From NCBI RefSeq assembly GCF_003086295.3, contig NC_092054.1, positions 14,271,878 to 14,335,877 on the forward strand: a DNA stretch of 64,000 nt, in the 5' to 3' direction. This stretch comes from Arachis hypogaea. Taxonomy: Eukaryota; Streptophyta; Magnoliopsida; Fabales; Fabaceae. Shown one piece after another: positions 33,560 through 46,616 of this stretch. The translations under genes and the position numbers were made by a program. The notes below the pieces were generated by a model. The model had not been told where the DNA came from, ran no database searches, and was given only the letters and a program-made list of their open reading frames with translations. Position 1 is the stretch's first letter; every line of letters begins with the position of its first letter.

Positions 33560-34363
33560 CTAAAGTAGGTTTGTTCTATAGACTTTGAACTTGTCCCGAA
33601 ACTTGGGAAAGGCTAGAGTTGATAAAGGTTTGGTTAGTGTGTCTGCCAGTTGGTCTTGTACTGGGATGTGTTGAACAAAGGTTTTTTTCCGAGTGATGTA
33701 GTCTCTAACAAAAGATTGATCCATGGCACAGTGCTTAGACTTGTTGTGTAGAATGGAGTTTGTTGTCAAGCGTACAACACTTTAGTTGTCACAGAAAATT
33801 ACTGGCTTCTAGTGATTATGATTTTATCGACATACACTAGAATGTAGGTAGAGGCTGAGCTGGTGAACCTAGTAAAGAGGGAGATATCTGACTTGGTGCT
33901 GGTGAAGCCAAAGCTATTGAGAGCTGAGCTGAGTTTTACAGACCTTGCTCTTAGCACCTTCTTGAGGCCATAGAGTGACCTCTACAGTTTGCACACTATT
34001 TGCAAGTTTGGAAATGTGAACCCTTCAAGATGGACTATATAGACAATTTTTGACAAGTTACTGTTTAAGAAGGCGTTATTGAAATCATACTGATGAATTT
34101 TTCATCCTTTTGGCTTTGGCTGTGCTCAACATGACTCTAAATGTTGTTGGCTTGATAACTGGGCTGAATATTTGGTCATAATCAACTCCCTGCTTCTGGT
34201 GAAAGACCTTTGCCACAAGTCGGACCTTATATTTTTTAATAGAACCATCAAGGTGATTTTTTACTTTGAAAACCCATATGCATTCAATAGGATCTGAGTG
34301 TTGTGATAGTTGAACAAGTTTATAGATTTTGTTCTTCATGAGCTTTGAGTATTCCTCATCCAT
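33560..34363 (-). pseudogene. Copia 2 reverse transcriptase and RNase H end, with internal deletion
   Basis: Starts MDEEYSKLMKNKIYKLV, then IWVFKVKNHLDGSIKKYKVRLVAK. In a shifted frame come YDFNNAFLNSNL, SLYGLKKVLRAR and ILVYVDKIII. The YVDD motif reads YVDK. The sequence then jumps to the end of RNase H (TTNSILHNKSKHCAMD, HIPVQDQLADTLTKPL), so the connection and most of RNase H are deleted near 33790. Confidence 0.75.
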
Positions 34364-34372
34364 GGCTGCTCT

Positions 34373-36323
34373 CTAATAAGCACATGTTTGAACTTGAGAT
34401 ACTGAAGTTAGGACATTGTTGATGAGGTCTAAAGTAGAAGTAGGTTCATGTGGTGTAGCAGAGAGAGTGGAGATGAAAGCCCTATGTTTGAAGACGCTAC
34501 TCTTACTTCTAGTCTGCATTGGATGATTGTTTTGAACCATCCTTGGTTGAAAAACAACCTGTAAGAAATGAGTAGAGACTATATTTACAGCAACATCAGC
34601 AAGTTGCGCAGGTACCATAGTGGAGGAATCTACATTCATAGTGACATTAGCAGATTGTACAAGTAACATAGGTAATGAATCAAATAGTGTATTGACATTA
34701 GTTGAAGATATATAATGATTATCTATACAAAGGTTACGTGAAAGTGGTGAGATGTCTACTATGTGCATTTGATGAGTTATATGTGTGATGGTTAGTGAAA
34801 AGTTAGTAGGTGGGATGTGTGTGGTTGGTTTGTCTTTGGATGAGAGATTTTGGGATATAAGGAAAAGACTTGGATATGAAAATTCATATTCATTGAAAAG
34901 GACATTTCTAGATATGTAGATTTTGTCTGTGGGTGAGAAGCACTTGTATCCTTTATGGTCAGTTGCATAGCCTAAGAAGATGCATTTGTGATAATGTTAG
35001 TTGAATTTGTGGTTTTTGTATGGTTTAAGTAGAGAATAACATGAACAACCAAAGGTCTTAAGGAATTGGTAATTTGGTTTGGTGTTGAGGAGAGTTTCAA
35101 ATAGAGTTTTGTAATTGAGGATATAAGTTGAGGTAAGGACAACTTCATCCCAAAAGGAGAGTAGGAGTGAAGCTTGAGCTAAGAGAGCAAGGGAGTGGTT
35201 TTGATGAGGTATCTGTGTTTGCGTTTTGTAGAACTATTTTGTTAGTGAGTGTATAAACAATTCATTTTGTGTTGGATGCCATTTTGGATTAGAGATTGGG
35301 TGAAGGTGGTTGAAAAAAATTTCTCCATTATTAATTTGGAGAGCTATGAGTTTATGGCCAATTTTATTTTCCATGAAATTTTTGAATTGGATGAAGGCTT
35401 CAAAAGTTTGGGACTTCGTTTACAAGAGATATGTGCATGTATATTTGCTGAATGTAAAATTTGTATACTAACTTCCTGTAAATTGGTGTAGGATCTTAAA
35501 GGTCTGAGAAAAAAATTCTAAGAACTTAGTGTATTTGGTATGAGATTCTGGATATGGTGGCTGATTGATTTTTTTTGTATAGCAGGCATTACATAGGTTG
35601 TGGGGGTACTGAGCAACAATGTTGCATTGAGAGAGGACATGGTGAGTTATTTTTAGGAAGAGTGGCCAAGCTTGTTATGCCAAAACTAAAATAGAGAGAT
35701 ATTGTTTGTTATCACAGTTTTTGATGCTTTTTTACTAGTTCAATACTTGTGACTAATTGTAAGAATGCAAATTATGGTACTCCAAATATTAATTACAGTG
35801 AGGTTGCCAAAAATTGTTCAAACACTGATGTATGTAATAATGCAATACCCGTAATTGCTAGCTTGAATAAAACTAATTTGCATTGCAATTATTATTTGCA
35901 GTAATTACAATGAAACAATCAACATTAGTGACTGGACTATTATCTTTAGATCTTGAGCTCTTTTTTCTAGTTGATAGATTGTGAAACCTGAATTCCATCG
36001 AAATGATACAAGTCATTCTTAAATTGGTCATGTAGAATATTCCTTGTTTTTTAAGATTTTATAGTGTCTATATAAGGCTAAATTTCGAAAAACACACCAT
36101 TGTGTAATGCAAATTTAGACATACTCACTAAGTTTTTGGATATAGTAGGTACATCTAAGAGGTTTTTAAAATGAAAGGTGTGGTCAGACATATATAAATG
36201 TATCATAGATCTTCTAATATTGACAATACAGATACATGTTCCATTACCTCCATATTCCTGTTCTGGCCGTTTATACTCAAAGCTAGTGATGAGATTCATT
36301 TGGTGGAAGGTGATGTGGTGCAA
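34373..36323 (-). pseudogene. Copia 2 integrase and pre-integrase region
   Basis: Minus-strand fragments in order: SMIHLYMSDHTFHFKNLLDVP and NLVSMSKFALHNGVFFEI (protease/pre-integrase), KIGHKLIALQINNGE and WHPTQNE (integrase core, decayed), SFWDEVVLTSTYILN, FGCSCYSLLKPY, CIFLGYATDHKGYKCFSPTDK and ISRNVLFNEYEF (copia-specific C-terminus), and a long Ser/Thr-rich linker. Many stops and frameshifts. Confidence 0.7.
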
Positions 36324-37283
36324 GATGCCTGAGTCTGAATACCACCTTGCGTCTTGTGCATTTGAGCTGGCTACCAGTGCTTGAGATGAGCTGGAGTTTT
36401 TTTCTTGTGGTGTGTTGTGGAAGGATGCATTTGGAGGAAGAGGGCCATTGGGGTGGTGCTGCTATGGGTGTTGGTAATTTTGATTCATTGCTAAACTATA
36501 TGGCCTATCTTTGTGCATAATTGACACTAAGGCTTTTCTTTTTTATGCCACGATGATGAATAAGATCTGCAACCACCACGAAAGAATCTGTCTCGATATC
36601 TTCTTTCTTGCCCTTTTCCTCTACCATAATTTCTATTATATTTTCTATCATACACATTTTTTTTATTGTCTGTTTCCATCACATTTGCTTGAGCAAGCAC
36701 TAAATTAGAACGTTTTAAATATTTTTTTAAACATTTAGACCTCCCAATGTATATTCAAAGTGTTCATCCTTCGATAGAGGTGTACCAAGTGTAGCAAGAG
36801 AACTTGTTATCCGGTTTATTTTAGCAATGTACTCTGCGACTGTTAAACCTTATTTTTTGAGTCCTTTTAGTTAAGCTTTCAATATTTTTTATTTCTAACG
36901 AGCAGTGAAGTAATCTTTTAGAATCAATCATATTTCATGAGCATATTCACAATCAACTACTTTAATTTATTAATAAATATTTCATCCATCATTGATAGCA
37001 TCTACGCCACGAGACATTCATCGCGCTGCTCCCAAACTTCAAACTCTGGATATATATTTTCAATTGCTTGATCTTGCTCCTAATCTTCAAACTCTGCAAC
37101 CAATTGAACTTAATGCACGATAATGCGACGCTTCCATATCTTGAAATTGTCTTCGTCTAATTTGATTGTTGCTGGAAAGTTGGTGATTGATGCCAATATC
37201 TTCGAGCTCATTTGAGCTGGTGCTGTGGAAGAGAATGAAGAAGAGAGTTCTGAGGGCTCCATGGATCAGAGGCTTTGATACCA
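36324..37283 (-). pseudogene. Copia 2 gag and primer-binding site
   Basis: Near the right LTR the minus strand reads MEPSELSSSFSST, then SITNFPATIKLDEDNFKIWK, the start of a copia gag (the LxxxNFxxWK motif of UBN2-type gag). The rest to 36.3 kb is broken by stops and holds only scattered gag-like pieces. The primer-binding site TGGTATCAAAGCC lies at 37271-37283. Confidence 0.6.
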
Positions 37284-37454
37284 TGAAAGGTATCAAGAGC
37301 AAAAGCTGAAATGAGAGACAGAATCAACTAAATGAACTGAAAGGTGATTATATGGTTGCTATTTACATACAGAGTGAGTGGTGCCTGCTCACCATTTCTC
37401 TAACTAACTATCTAACAATATTACTAACTGATAATTTGTACTAACTGCCTAACA
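37284..37454 (-). repeat. 5' LTR of copia 2
   Basis: Plus-strand ends TGAAAGGTATCAAG and CTGCCTAACA (TG...CA), 171 bp, directly adjoining the primer-binding site on its left. Confidence 0.75.
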
Positions 37455-40165
37455 AGATTAACAAGTTGACTCGCTACAATAGGATTGGAAGTGAAGCGGG
37501 TTGAGTTACAAGTAAGATAAAGTTCGGATTTAAGACTAATTCTACTCGAATTACCCACACTTCTCACTTATTAATGTATCTTGTTAAAACTTAGAGTAAA
37601 AAATATTTTTTTTTCTTAACGTTTGTGAATTTCTTTAAAAATATTCCTAACGTTTAATTTCATTTAAATTTGTCCTTAATATTTTTAATTTGTGTCAAAA
37701 TTATCCCTATATATAAACTCTATCTAAAACGTTAGAAATAAAATTAAAAATATTCAAGAGTAATTTTAATACAAATAAAAAATATTAAATACAAAATTGA
37801 ATGATTTAAAAATATTAGGAATAAAAATTAAATTAAATAAAATATTAAAATATTTATAATGAAAATTATAAATTTTAAGTACAAAAATTATATATATATA
37901 TATATAACACTCTAGCTAAGGGTAAAGGGGAACAGACACACATATTCTTATTTTTGTCTAAATTCGTCAAGTCATTGAGCCAATCACTTCAATTGGTATT
38001 ATAACACTTTTTTTCTTTTAATTTATAAATGATGGTTAAAACAAACCAATATATATACTAAATCACACTTGCTATAATTTTTAACATGAATCTGATTATG
38101 ATTTTTGTTGCTTTTAATTTTAACGTGGATTTAATTTTGTATTTTCTATATTACTAGTACGTTTATAAAATATGAAATGATTAAATGTTATATTTAACTG
38201 AAAATAAATCTTTTTTTGTTTTTGTTTTTTGAATAGAGTAAAGTAGGAAACTTTAGGACACAAGTAGAATTTGGGTTGAGAAGTTTTTAAATTCATGGAT
38301 AAAATAGTACTAAATTTAAAAAAAAAAATTAAACTCGCAAATTAATTTTTTCATACTTAATTAAGACTTCAACCCAAGACTATAGTTAAAGAAAAGAATT
38401 ATATATCACTCTAATGGATAATGCATTGGTAATAATATTTACAAATATTATTCATCTTTTTCTAACCAACTTAATACTCACTTTAGTCCCTTTAGATTAT
38501 ACACATGCGAGTTATTTTAAACTTTTAGGTTTTAATTAGTAGGTCAAAATATATAGTTGTCATAAATAATAAATATGGGATAAATTAATTTTTTAAGAGT
38601 CTCCTCATGGACTAATTTTGTTGAAGAAAGTAATTATTAGTATCGCAAAAATATTTCAACTGGGTTGTTATTAATGTTATCAGAATCAAATTGATAAGCT
38701 AATTGGATCAAAAAATCGATGGACCGCTACTAGGACAACACTACAATTGTGAAATTGAGTGTTAATTGTTTTATATATTTATAAAGTTTTAATTAAATTG
38801 TTTGAATAGTAAATTACCGGTTAAATCATTAACTGTTTAATTTTGATAACTATGGTAATTAATAACTTGTTCTTGTATCTCGTATTTAGTCTCTCGAACA
38901 TGAAAAATGATATTTGTATTGTTTTTTGTACAAAATTTCTTTTTATGGTAAAATGATAAAAATTTTAATTTCTTTCACTTTTTATGAATAATTTTTAGAT
39001 TATGAATGTGCAATTTTCAAATTTTAAATGTCAAAAATTTTAATTGGATGATTATTAGCTAATTTTTATTAATTTCTTAGCATAATCAAATAATCATCAT
39101 CATTATCAAAACTTATATACCTTACAAAATTTGATGATGTTGTGCTGTTCTGTTGGAACTATTCACTCGCTACCCGATTGGATTTAAGTGAGCTAAATGA
39201 TCGAAAAGAGAAATTGTATATACTTAAGAGAGAGGTACGTAGTAGTGTACCTAAGATAATTAATGAATTAGTTTTGTAGCTAGGAATGTTTACAAGTCAG
39301 TCATTTAAAGTTAAGATAAAAGAATAAATAAATCTTTGATATTTTATTATGAAAATAAATAATTTTTTATTAAATTATATTATAAATAAGTTTTTGATTT
39401 TTGTAAATTTGTAGAGATTTATTTTTTTTAATATACATATTAAAATTTTAATTGAAATCGATAAAAAGACTAATTTATTTTACAAAAATAATTTTTAAAA
39501 GCTTCTAATAAATAAAAAAATTATTTAAAATCAAAGCGTTTAATTTAAAATTTTTTCAATATCAATTTGAGTATTTACTCTCATAAAAGATTAATTAGTA
39601 GCGCTACCTTTAGTTTGAAAACCTTATAGAGAAAAAAGAATACACTACAAACCTTACTAAATATAATTATAATACTTAGATTAAAAGCATGTCAAGTGGT
39701 TGGCTATTTCTCACACGGTTTGATTTGTACTCAAGTAGTAGGATCTAGCTTTAAACCATCCATTAATTAATACATTGTATTTGACTTTAATTTCTGGTAC
39801 TGGGATCTTTTACATAGGGTTTAACATAATGCTGATGTTTTTTATATGGAATATTATTGATATGGTACCATAGAGAACATTTATTTTATTTTACATGGGA
39901 AAACCTCACATATACTAGACTGTATTGGTTATAATTATAAGACTAGACCTAAATATGGAAGGGAGTAATTACAATGAATTGTTGATGACTTTTATTAATA
40001 TATAAGAAGTGCAACTAACCTTTGAAATAATAGTACATATGCTACATCATATCCCATGCAGAATTAGGAATTTCATCATTATTTGTTCTTATAAACTATT
40101 TCGTAGCTAGCTACTGTATTTTCAGAAGTAGGGTTGTCCATGATTGATTTTTGCGACTATATTAC
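37455..40165. other. AT-rich intergenic DNA
   Basis: No gene. 37590-37760 has AACGTTTG / AAACGTTAG motifs resembling decayed foldback-MITE arms, but the pairing is too weak to call. A short TA run lies at 37888-37906. Confidence 0.45.
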
Positions 40166-40312
40166 ATATACATTAAAATTAGTTGCTAAAATTAATCATT
40201 AATATAAAATATATATTAAAATATAAATACACGTTAAAAATAAATTAAATTATACATATATTTATATATAAATATATTAATAACTAATTTTAATTTAGAA
40301 ATAATATTTTTG
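40166..40312. mobile_element. Small AT-rich MITE
   Basis: The end CATTAAAATTAGTTGCTAAA pairs with TTAATAACTAATTTTAATTT. The body (AATCATTAATATAAAATATA, AATAAATTAAATTATACATA) matches a very common legume MITE as I remember it. A partial relative lies at about 40797-40890. Confidence 0.55.
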
Positions 40313-40901
40313 TTGATCTATATATTTTATATTCCACCCAGTGTTTTGTTGCTTGCAAATGTTCCTACCCTAGTTGACCAACTACCATAAGATGCAGTTT
40401 ACAAGATAATTAAAATTAAATAAATGCGCTTCTTTAAATAATGTCATCCATTTTCTAATAGTGTGAGACCTCGATTTTGGTGCAATATAATTGATTAATT
40501 TTGTTAATTAATCTTCTTTCATTTAGTCGGTGAGAAGTTCTATGTCGCCCCTACATACATAATTTAAAATTCACAAATACTAAAATAATAATAATCAAGT
40601 GCTATGATGATCTAACTTCTCCTTTTCTATCTTCTCTTTGCAAAACATTACTACTTTTCATCAAGATTAGTATATCATTTTAGATTTTAATACATGTATT
40701 TAAAGTTTTTCGTTCTTGATCTAACATACAAAGGATGTGAAATATCTTTATTTAATTTGTTTTCACGAAAATCAATGTGTATATATATTATGTATAAAAA
40801 AATTAGCTACTAAATTAATCATTATATATAAATATATGTTATTTATTTTATTTTTAATATATATTTTATATAAAATAATTAATTTAATGATTGATTTTTT
40901 T

Positions 40902-40932
<31 letters not shown>

Positions 40933-41904
40933 CTCTAAAATTGTCATTGAGAGAGGAAAATTAAAGTTAAATACGAGCTTTTAAGTTCAAATGAAATGCA
41001 TCGGAGATCCGTGACAAGTGATAACTATTAAAATAATTAAATTGTAGGCTTACCTGAATATTTATGACTAATTTTTATTTTTTATAATAAGATTAAATAT
41101 GAACACAATACGAAATAATTATAATTATGTTTTCGTAGGAGTCATATGGGGTTTCTTTTATTGGAGTGACTAAGAATGAGGAGAATCAGGATCGGTAATC
41201 GTGATTAATTTGTCTCTCTTTCAATGGCGTAGCGGGTTTGTTAATAGCCTCAGTTTGAAAGTATGGATTCATGCTTAAAAGCTTTTCATTAATTAAATAA
41301 ATTTTAATTTTATTTAGAATTTAAAATTAAAAATTAACTATTTAAAGTTTAAAATATTTTATGTTTTGTTTCTTATTTTTTTATTTTTAATAATAAATTA
41401 ATTTTTAAAAAATACTGTATTTTTTATTTTTTTCGAAATATACTAGCATTCTGTTAAGTAATAATTAATATTTATTTTTCTTTTTTTTTTTCAAAAACAA
41501 AAAGACTAAGAATCATGTGCGTAGAGTAATCAGATATATTTAATATTAGTTATTAACTTTTTTTAAAACAATATTTACTTATATCTCTTAGATTTAACAT
41601 ATTTAATATTTTATATTTTATAGCTAATTTTACTAGCTATAAAAAATTTGACAAATGAAAAACAGTTTTCAACCATAACTTACAACTAGAACTAAGTCAT
41701 ACATTATGGCTAAACAACTTGTGTAAAATTCACCATGAACTCTTCTCTATTTTAGGATTAACTATGGTTTTAATAATTTTCTATTATTGAACAAATTAAG
41801 AACCAATTCTCTCCCTTTAGTAGTTCGCACAATCTTTACTCTTCTTCAGTTAAGTGTGTAACTTGAGTTACTCATGGAATTTACTTCCCCAATATATGTA
41901 TGGA
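40313..41904. other. AT-rich intergenic DNA
   Basis: No gene. Contains a (CT)n(TA)n tract at about 40903-40932 and a partial copy of the small MITE above. The 75-codon plus-strand frame at 40737 mostly translates these repeats. Confidence 0.45.
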
Positions 41905-42044
41905 AAATTTTTAAGTGTACAAGTATTTCAGTTATTTTTAATTATTAATTTTAATTATAAAAAATATATATAATATATAAAATTAAAATTAATAGTTAAA
42001 AATTATTAAAATATAAGTGTACTGATATCTTTAAAAACTTTTTT
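41905..42044. mobile_element. 140-bp palindromic MITE
   Basis: The two halves are near-complements: TTTTTAAGTGTACAAGTATTT against AATATAAGTGTACTGATATC, then TTAATTATTAATTTTAATT against its complement. It could fold into one long hairpin. No coding. Confidence 0.6.
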
Positions 42045-43493
42045 ATATGTATATCTATAACAATTTTTAAAGGGGATAAAGAAGTTTGTTGTCTAATTTC
42101 TACTTTTCTATTTTAACCGTAATAATAAAGAGTTACTGATATATCCTTTTATTTTGAAAAAGGTCAAAAAAGTAAATTATTAATTAACTTTTTTTTATTT
42201 ATATTGCGGTTATTTTTTCATTCCACGCATAACTTTTAATCACTTTGTCTTTTTTCTTATTCTACTCTCTTCTTTTAGTTATTTGTCTACTTTTATTATT
42301 TTTTTTACCTCTTTGCATCTTTTTTCCATTTATTAAATTAATTATGTATTAATTTTATTTTTTTTTCTAAAAATTTGCAAGAAAAAAATGACTCGTAATT
42401 AACCATACCAAAAATTCCTCCATTTTTATGATAACTATAAGAAAAGTGGTTATAACTTTTTTAACAATTTGTAATAGTATGAAAGATATTTATTTATATT
42501 GAAATAAGGTACAGTCAAAGAAAGATTGAGAGAAAATGGAGTATATATTTTTTTGCATTCATATGGTTTACATCAAAAAATTAAGAATGAAACGATTTTT
42601 TTTTTTAAAAAAAAGTATACTTTAGAAGGGATGAGGAGGAAAAAAAATAGTCTTAACTTATATGGTTTAGTACTCACTACGTATTCTGTGATATACTGTA
42701 CTGTACTCTGACTTGTAATTCGGTCTCAACTTTTAACAAATATAAATAGAGTGCATGCATGCATTTTTTTAAAAATGATATTATAAAATAATAAATTAAA
42801 TTTTTTATTTATAATATTATTTAATTGATATATATCTAACTTTTTCTTTCTCATTCTTTTTACTATTTCAACTCTTAGAATTTACAATTATTTTTTACTC
42901 TTTTTATTTTTCGGTAATTACTTATTGACTATCCTAATGTTTATACTTATCTTCATATCATATTTTGTGTACATGTTGATTCACATACGATTTTTGAATT
43001 TTTTTTAGTTATTTTTAAAGTATTATTCATTCACATAAAATTTTCACGGTGTATATACAGAGTTTTCTTCCTCATAAACCGTAGTAAGTTACCAAGTTTA
43101 TCTTCATTACGTACTCTTCATAAACTGTGGTAGGATTACCACGGTTTATGTGTATTTTACTAAAACGTGGTAGATTACCACATCATATAAAACAGTAACA
43201 GAACATGAAGGTAAACGATTCTCAATTGTTGTATTTGCGTAAACATTTCTTCCATCCATTTTATTTAGGTAATTCGCGCTAAAAATTCTATAACATATAT
43301 CATTTACTTCATTTAAATATATATTCTTAAATTTTTAATAATAATAATAATTCTAAAATATAAAAAATAAACTTACATAATCAAAATGAAAAAGATAATT
43401 TATAATATGAAATTTAAGACCATTAATATTTTTACATTTTTGTTTTTTTTAGTATTGTAATTTTTTTCATAGAAATAGAAGAAGGAGTTGTTA
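42045..43493. other. AT-rich DNA with ACCACGGTTT palindromes
   Basis: No gene. 43073-43190 has repeated, mutually complementary motifs (AAACCGTAGTAAGTTACC, AAACTGTGGTAGGATTACCA, CACGGTTTATG, ACGTGGTAGATTACCAC). I associate this palindromic type with ends of some Arachis MULEs, but no full element was delimited. Confidence 0.45.
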
Positions 43494-43624
43494 ATTAAAG
43501 AAAAAGAAGAAAGAAAGGTGCTACTAGAGTACTAGGTAGGTTCAAAGTGAAAGTAATCTCGGAGAGAAGGAATAGGTACAGGGAAGAAGCATATTGGTAT
43601 AAGTGGCACCGTTGTGAGGAGAAA

Positions 43625-43836
43625 AACATGCACGACACGTGGTGAAAATCACACTGTTCAATTTGTGCTCCTTCTCCGCAGTCTCTCACACAGACACACA
43701 CAAAAGTAGCCAGTCCCTTAACCACTTCCGCGACCTGCCTTCTCGACATCCAAACAACCACCACGCCACCGCCCAAGATTCCACAGTAAACGGTCTAACT
43801 CTAACAGACCCACTCACAACTCAGAAGTATGCCTAA
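43625..43836 (+). promoter_or_regulatory. GC-richer patch with G-box, possible promoter/leader remnant
   Basis: Contains GACACGTGGTG (G-box CACGTG) at about 43635, a CT/CA-rich stretch and less AT than its surroundings. A 65-codon plus-strand frame is open but not recognised. If the inverted-repeat element at 43980-45292 is removed, this patch lies only about 190 bp before the F-box ATG, so it may be that gene's original promoter or leader (inference). Confidence 0.35.
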
Positions 43837-43979
43837 TAACTCATTTTTGTTTGACGATGATTGACTAGCATTCATTCATTTCAGAATGTACAGTTATTTA
43901 ACCGAGTCGTGTTGTGTTATTCATGCTCTGCATGTGAAAGGTTTTTAATAAAAAACAAATCCAGCAGAATCAATTTAGG

Positions 43980-45292
43980 GTGTGTTTGGGGTTCACGTTG
44001 GAGAAGAGAGAAGTCCGTTTGAGTGTTTTGAACGTCTCACTTTTATGTTTGGCAATTTGTTAGAACTCTAAACTCAGAAGTGCTTTCACCTCTGAACGTA
44101 CGTTCACGTGAAGCTAAAATTTCTTGCTTCTGCGTTCACGTTGAGAAAGTTGATTGTCGTTGGAAGAATTAAGTGGAAAATTTATTCTGTTTCTACCAAT
44201 CCTACCCTCTATTCTCTTCTATAAAAAGGATGCAAGTAACCATAACTTTTACAGTAGTTCTTCATTCATTTGTTGTGTATGTTCTTTGTTCTGAATTTTT
44301 TTTTTCTATCAAAATTTTTTAGATCTGTTTCAATCACTGCCAAGATAAAAAATTTAATTATTTTTTATTATTTTTAGTACTCTCTTTCATATTTTGATTT
44401 TTATATTTTTATTGTATTTTTTTATTTATACGATAAATATTTTTTATATTATTTTTTTAGTATTTTGATGTTATTTTTTTAGTTCTCTATTATATTTTTA
44501 TTGTATTTTTTTATTCATATGACAACTATTGTTGATATAAATTCTTATTTTTATTAATTTTTATTATTTTTTGTTTATATAAATTCCTTTTTTTCTATCC
44601 TTTATTGTACTGTATTTATGTTGTGTATAAAATTTTTTATTTTTTTATTTTATTTTATTCATATCAATTTTATTTACTTCTTATTGTAATTTTTTTGTTC
44701 ATATGATACATGTTGTTGGTTGTAATTATTATATACTATGTTTGATATGAAAATTTTTTCGTTTTTTTTTTTGTTTTTATTGTATTTTATTTTATTTTTT
44801 ATTATATACTAAATATAAGTAACAAAAGAGTCATAAATAAGAGTAATAAAGTACTAAAAAGATTATAGAACATTTTCTTTTTGTTTGATATTATAGAATG
44901 TATAGTACGTACTCTCTTTTATAATTTTATTTTTTATTGTATTTTTTTTCTCAAAAGATAGATATTATTTTATTATTATAAAATAATAATGTTTATTTAT
45001 ATGATAAATATTTTTATTATAAAATGAATTACTAAGATCTATTCAAATATCTAAAGTAAAATGATAGGATAATATAAAAAAATTATTTAAATTGATGTCT
45101 CTTTTAGTAATTTTTTCTCTAAAAGTGATTTTGAGTAGCAAAATCCAAACAACATTTATTTTATTATAATCCATTTTAATATAAAGATGGCCAAACATAA
45201 ATCACGTTAATACAAACTTACTTTTCATCAAAATCAAGTTTGCAAAATCAATTCCATGCAAACTCTTGTTTACAAACTGTAATCCAAACACA
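43980..45292. mobile_element. Tourist-like inverted-repeat element, 1.3 kb
   Basis: Ends GGGTGTGTTTGG and CCAAACACACAC, flanked by TTA on both sides (43976-43978 or adjoining, and 45293-45295), as in PIF/Harbinger MITEs. Inner ends are also loosely complementary. The interior is AT-rich with repeated TTTATTGTATTTTTTTATT pieces and no frame. TTTGG-containing ends are common in plants, so family assignment is tentative. Confidence 0.55.
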
Positions 45293-45340
45293 CACTTATT
45301 CGTTCGTTCGTTTTCATTTTGATTTTCAGTAGTGTCGACA

Positions 45341-45526
45341 ATGCGAAAACGGAAGCCAAGGAAATCAGGAAAGGAATCAACCAAAACAGCAACCCCAAAA
45401 ATATACCTAATCATTAACTTACCGGATTTCTTGCTTTTCCATATTCTCTCGTTCCTCCCAACAAGATGGGTCATGGCCACCAGCGTCCTGGCTCGCCGGT
45501 GGCGCCACTTCTGGAAGGATCTTCTG
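45341..45526 (+). pseudogene. Isolated F-box exon (F-box/LRR or FBD type)
   Basis: ATG at 45341 starts a basic N-terminus (MRKRKPRKSGKES), then an F-box: LPDFLLFHILSFLPTRWVMATSVLARRWRHFWKDL. This is the LPDxLLxxILSFLPTKxAxxTSVLSxRW form of plant F-box/RNI/FBD proteins, which bind SKP1 in SCF ubiquitin ligases. A GT donor follows at 45527, the usual place for the first intron in this family. A possible acceptor (TTTTGCAG) lies near 45638, but no LRR or FBD exon can be read in the next several kb. Most likely a truncated gene copy. Confidence 0.65.
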
Positions 45527-46616
45527 GTTATATCTATAATTTATAATAATATAATATATAATGCTAATACATGGTTTGGTGTCTAATTTTTTATTTTCTA
45601 TTTTAACTCTACTAACATAATTTAAAAATATTTTGCAGTTACTTATTTCTCCTACGTATTTCACTATCAGTTACAAAAACTCACGCATAACTTCTATTCA
45701 ATTCTTTACCGCCATAATCTCTCTTTTTATTTTTTTTGGCCATATATGAAATGAAAAAAGAATAATTAGAAGTCAACAAGTGTTTAAACAATGGTGATAA
45801 ATAATTTTTTTTATAGATCTTATTATATTCTGAAGTATTCATTTAAATTATATTTTGTTTTATTTTATGTTAGTCTTTGTTTGTATAGTATTATTTTGAG
45901 TATGTCTGTGAGTACTATACTCTGATGGTCTGTCCAGCAGTTTAGCCTCATTCTAATTATTCTATTAGAATTTTTTTTTTTATAATTTCATCCATTCTAC
46001 TGCTTCTTTTTTACCTCTTAAATACACTTTGTTATATTTCTCTTGCTGCCATTATTTTTTTACCTTCAAAGCCATCGATTTCATCACATCCATAGTTACA
46101 AATTTCATTTAGTTTTTCTGCAGTTACTATATTCACGTATAACTTCTACCTATATTTTTTTTTCTCTTTAATTTACTTACCCAATTAATATTTTTATCAT
46201 TCTTTTACCTTTTTAATTTGTCCCCAATATTTCACGTACAAAGATAGTGTTTTATATTTTTCTCTTATTAAAAAAGAACTAATTTTTTTCATCTAATATG
46301 TATTCTTTATTTTTTTAAATATGTCTGTACCTATCAATGATGAATTGAAAAAGTCTAATATTTTATTAAATTCATCTTTTTTCTTTTCTAAATTACTTCA
46401 TATAGGATAATATTATTTTTTTAATTTTTAAATTATTAATTATACAGAGTATTATATTTAAAATTTGAGTATATAAATATTTATTTTTAAATTAAACTAA
46501 AATAAATGAATTATATTACAAAAATATAATTTATTTTAATTTCTATAATATCATTTGTTTGGCATATGGCACTGGTTATTTGATTAACGTATAAAAGATG
46601 TAATATATAAATACTT
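45527..46616. other. AT-rich DNA after the F-box exon
   Basis: Searched by eye for LRR or FBD exons in plus-strand frames and none was found. Only AT-rich, stop-dense sequence. Confidence 0.5.

Larger units (their letters stand above)
33242..37454 (-). mobile_element. Ty1/copia retrotransposon 2, decayed, internally deleted
   Basis: Two LTR-like ends share GAAAGGTATCAAGA at one end and CTAACTAACTATCTAA...ACTGATAA...CTAA(C/T)TGCCTAA at the other. Just inside the right LTR the minus strand reads TGGTATCAAAGCC, close to the initiator-tRNA-Met primer-binding site, so transcription runs leftward. Gag, integrase and RT pieces occur in copia order (integrase before RT). No target duplication could be defined. 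Confidence 0.8.

Noticed and set aside
37590..37860. Foldback MITE suggested by AACGTTTG / AAACGTTAG
   Set aside because: Arms pair too poorly to define ends.
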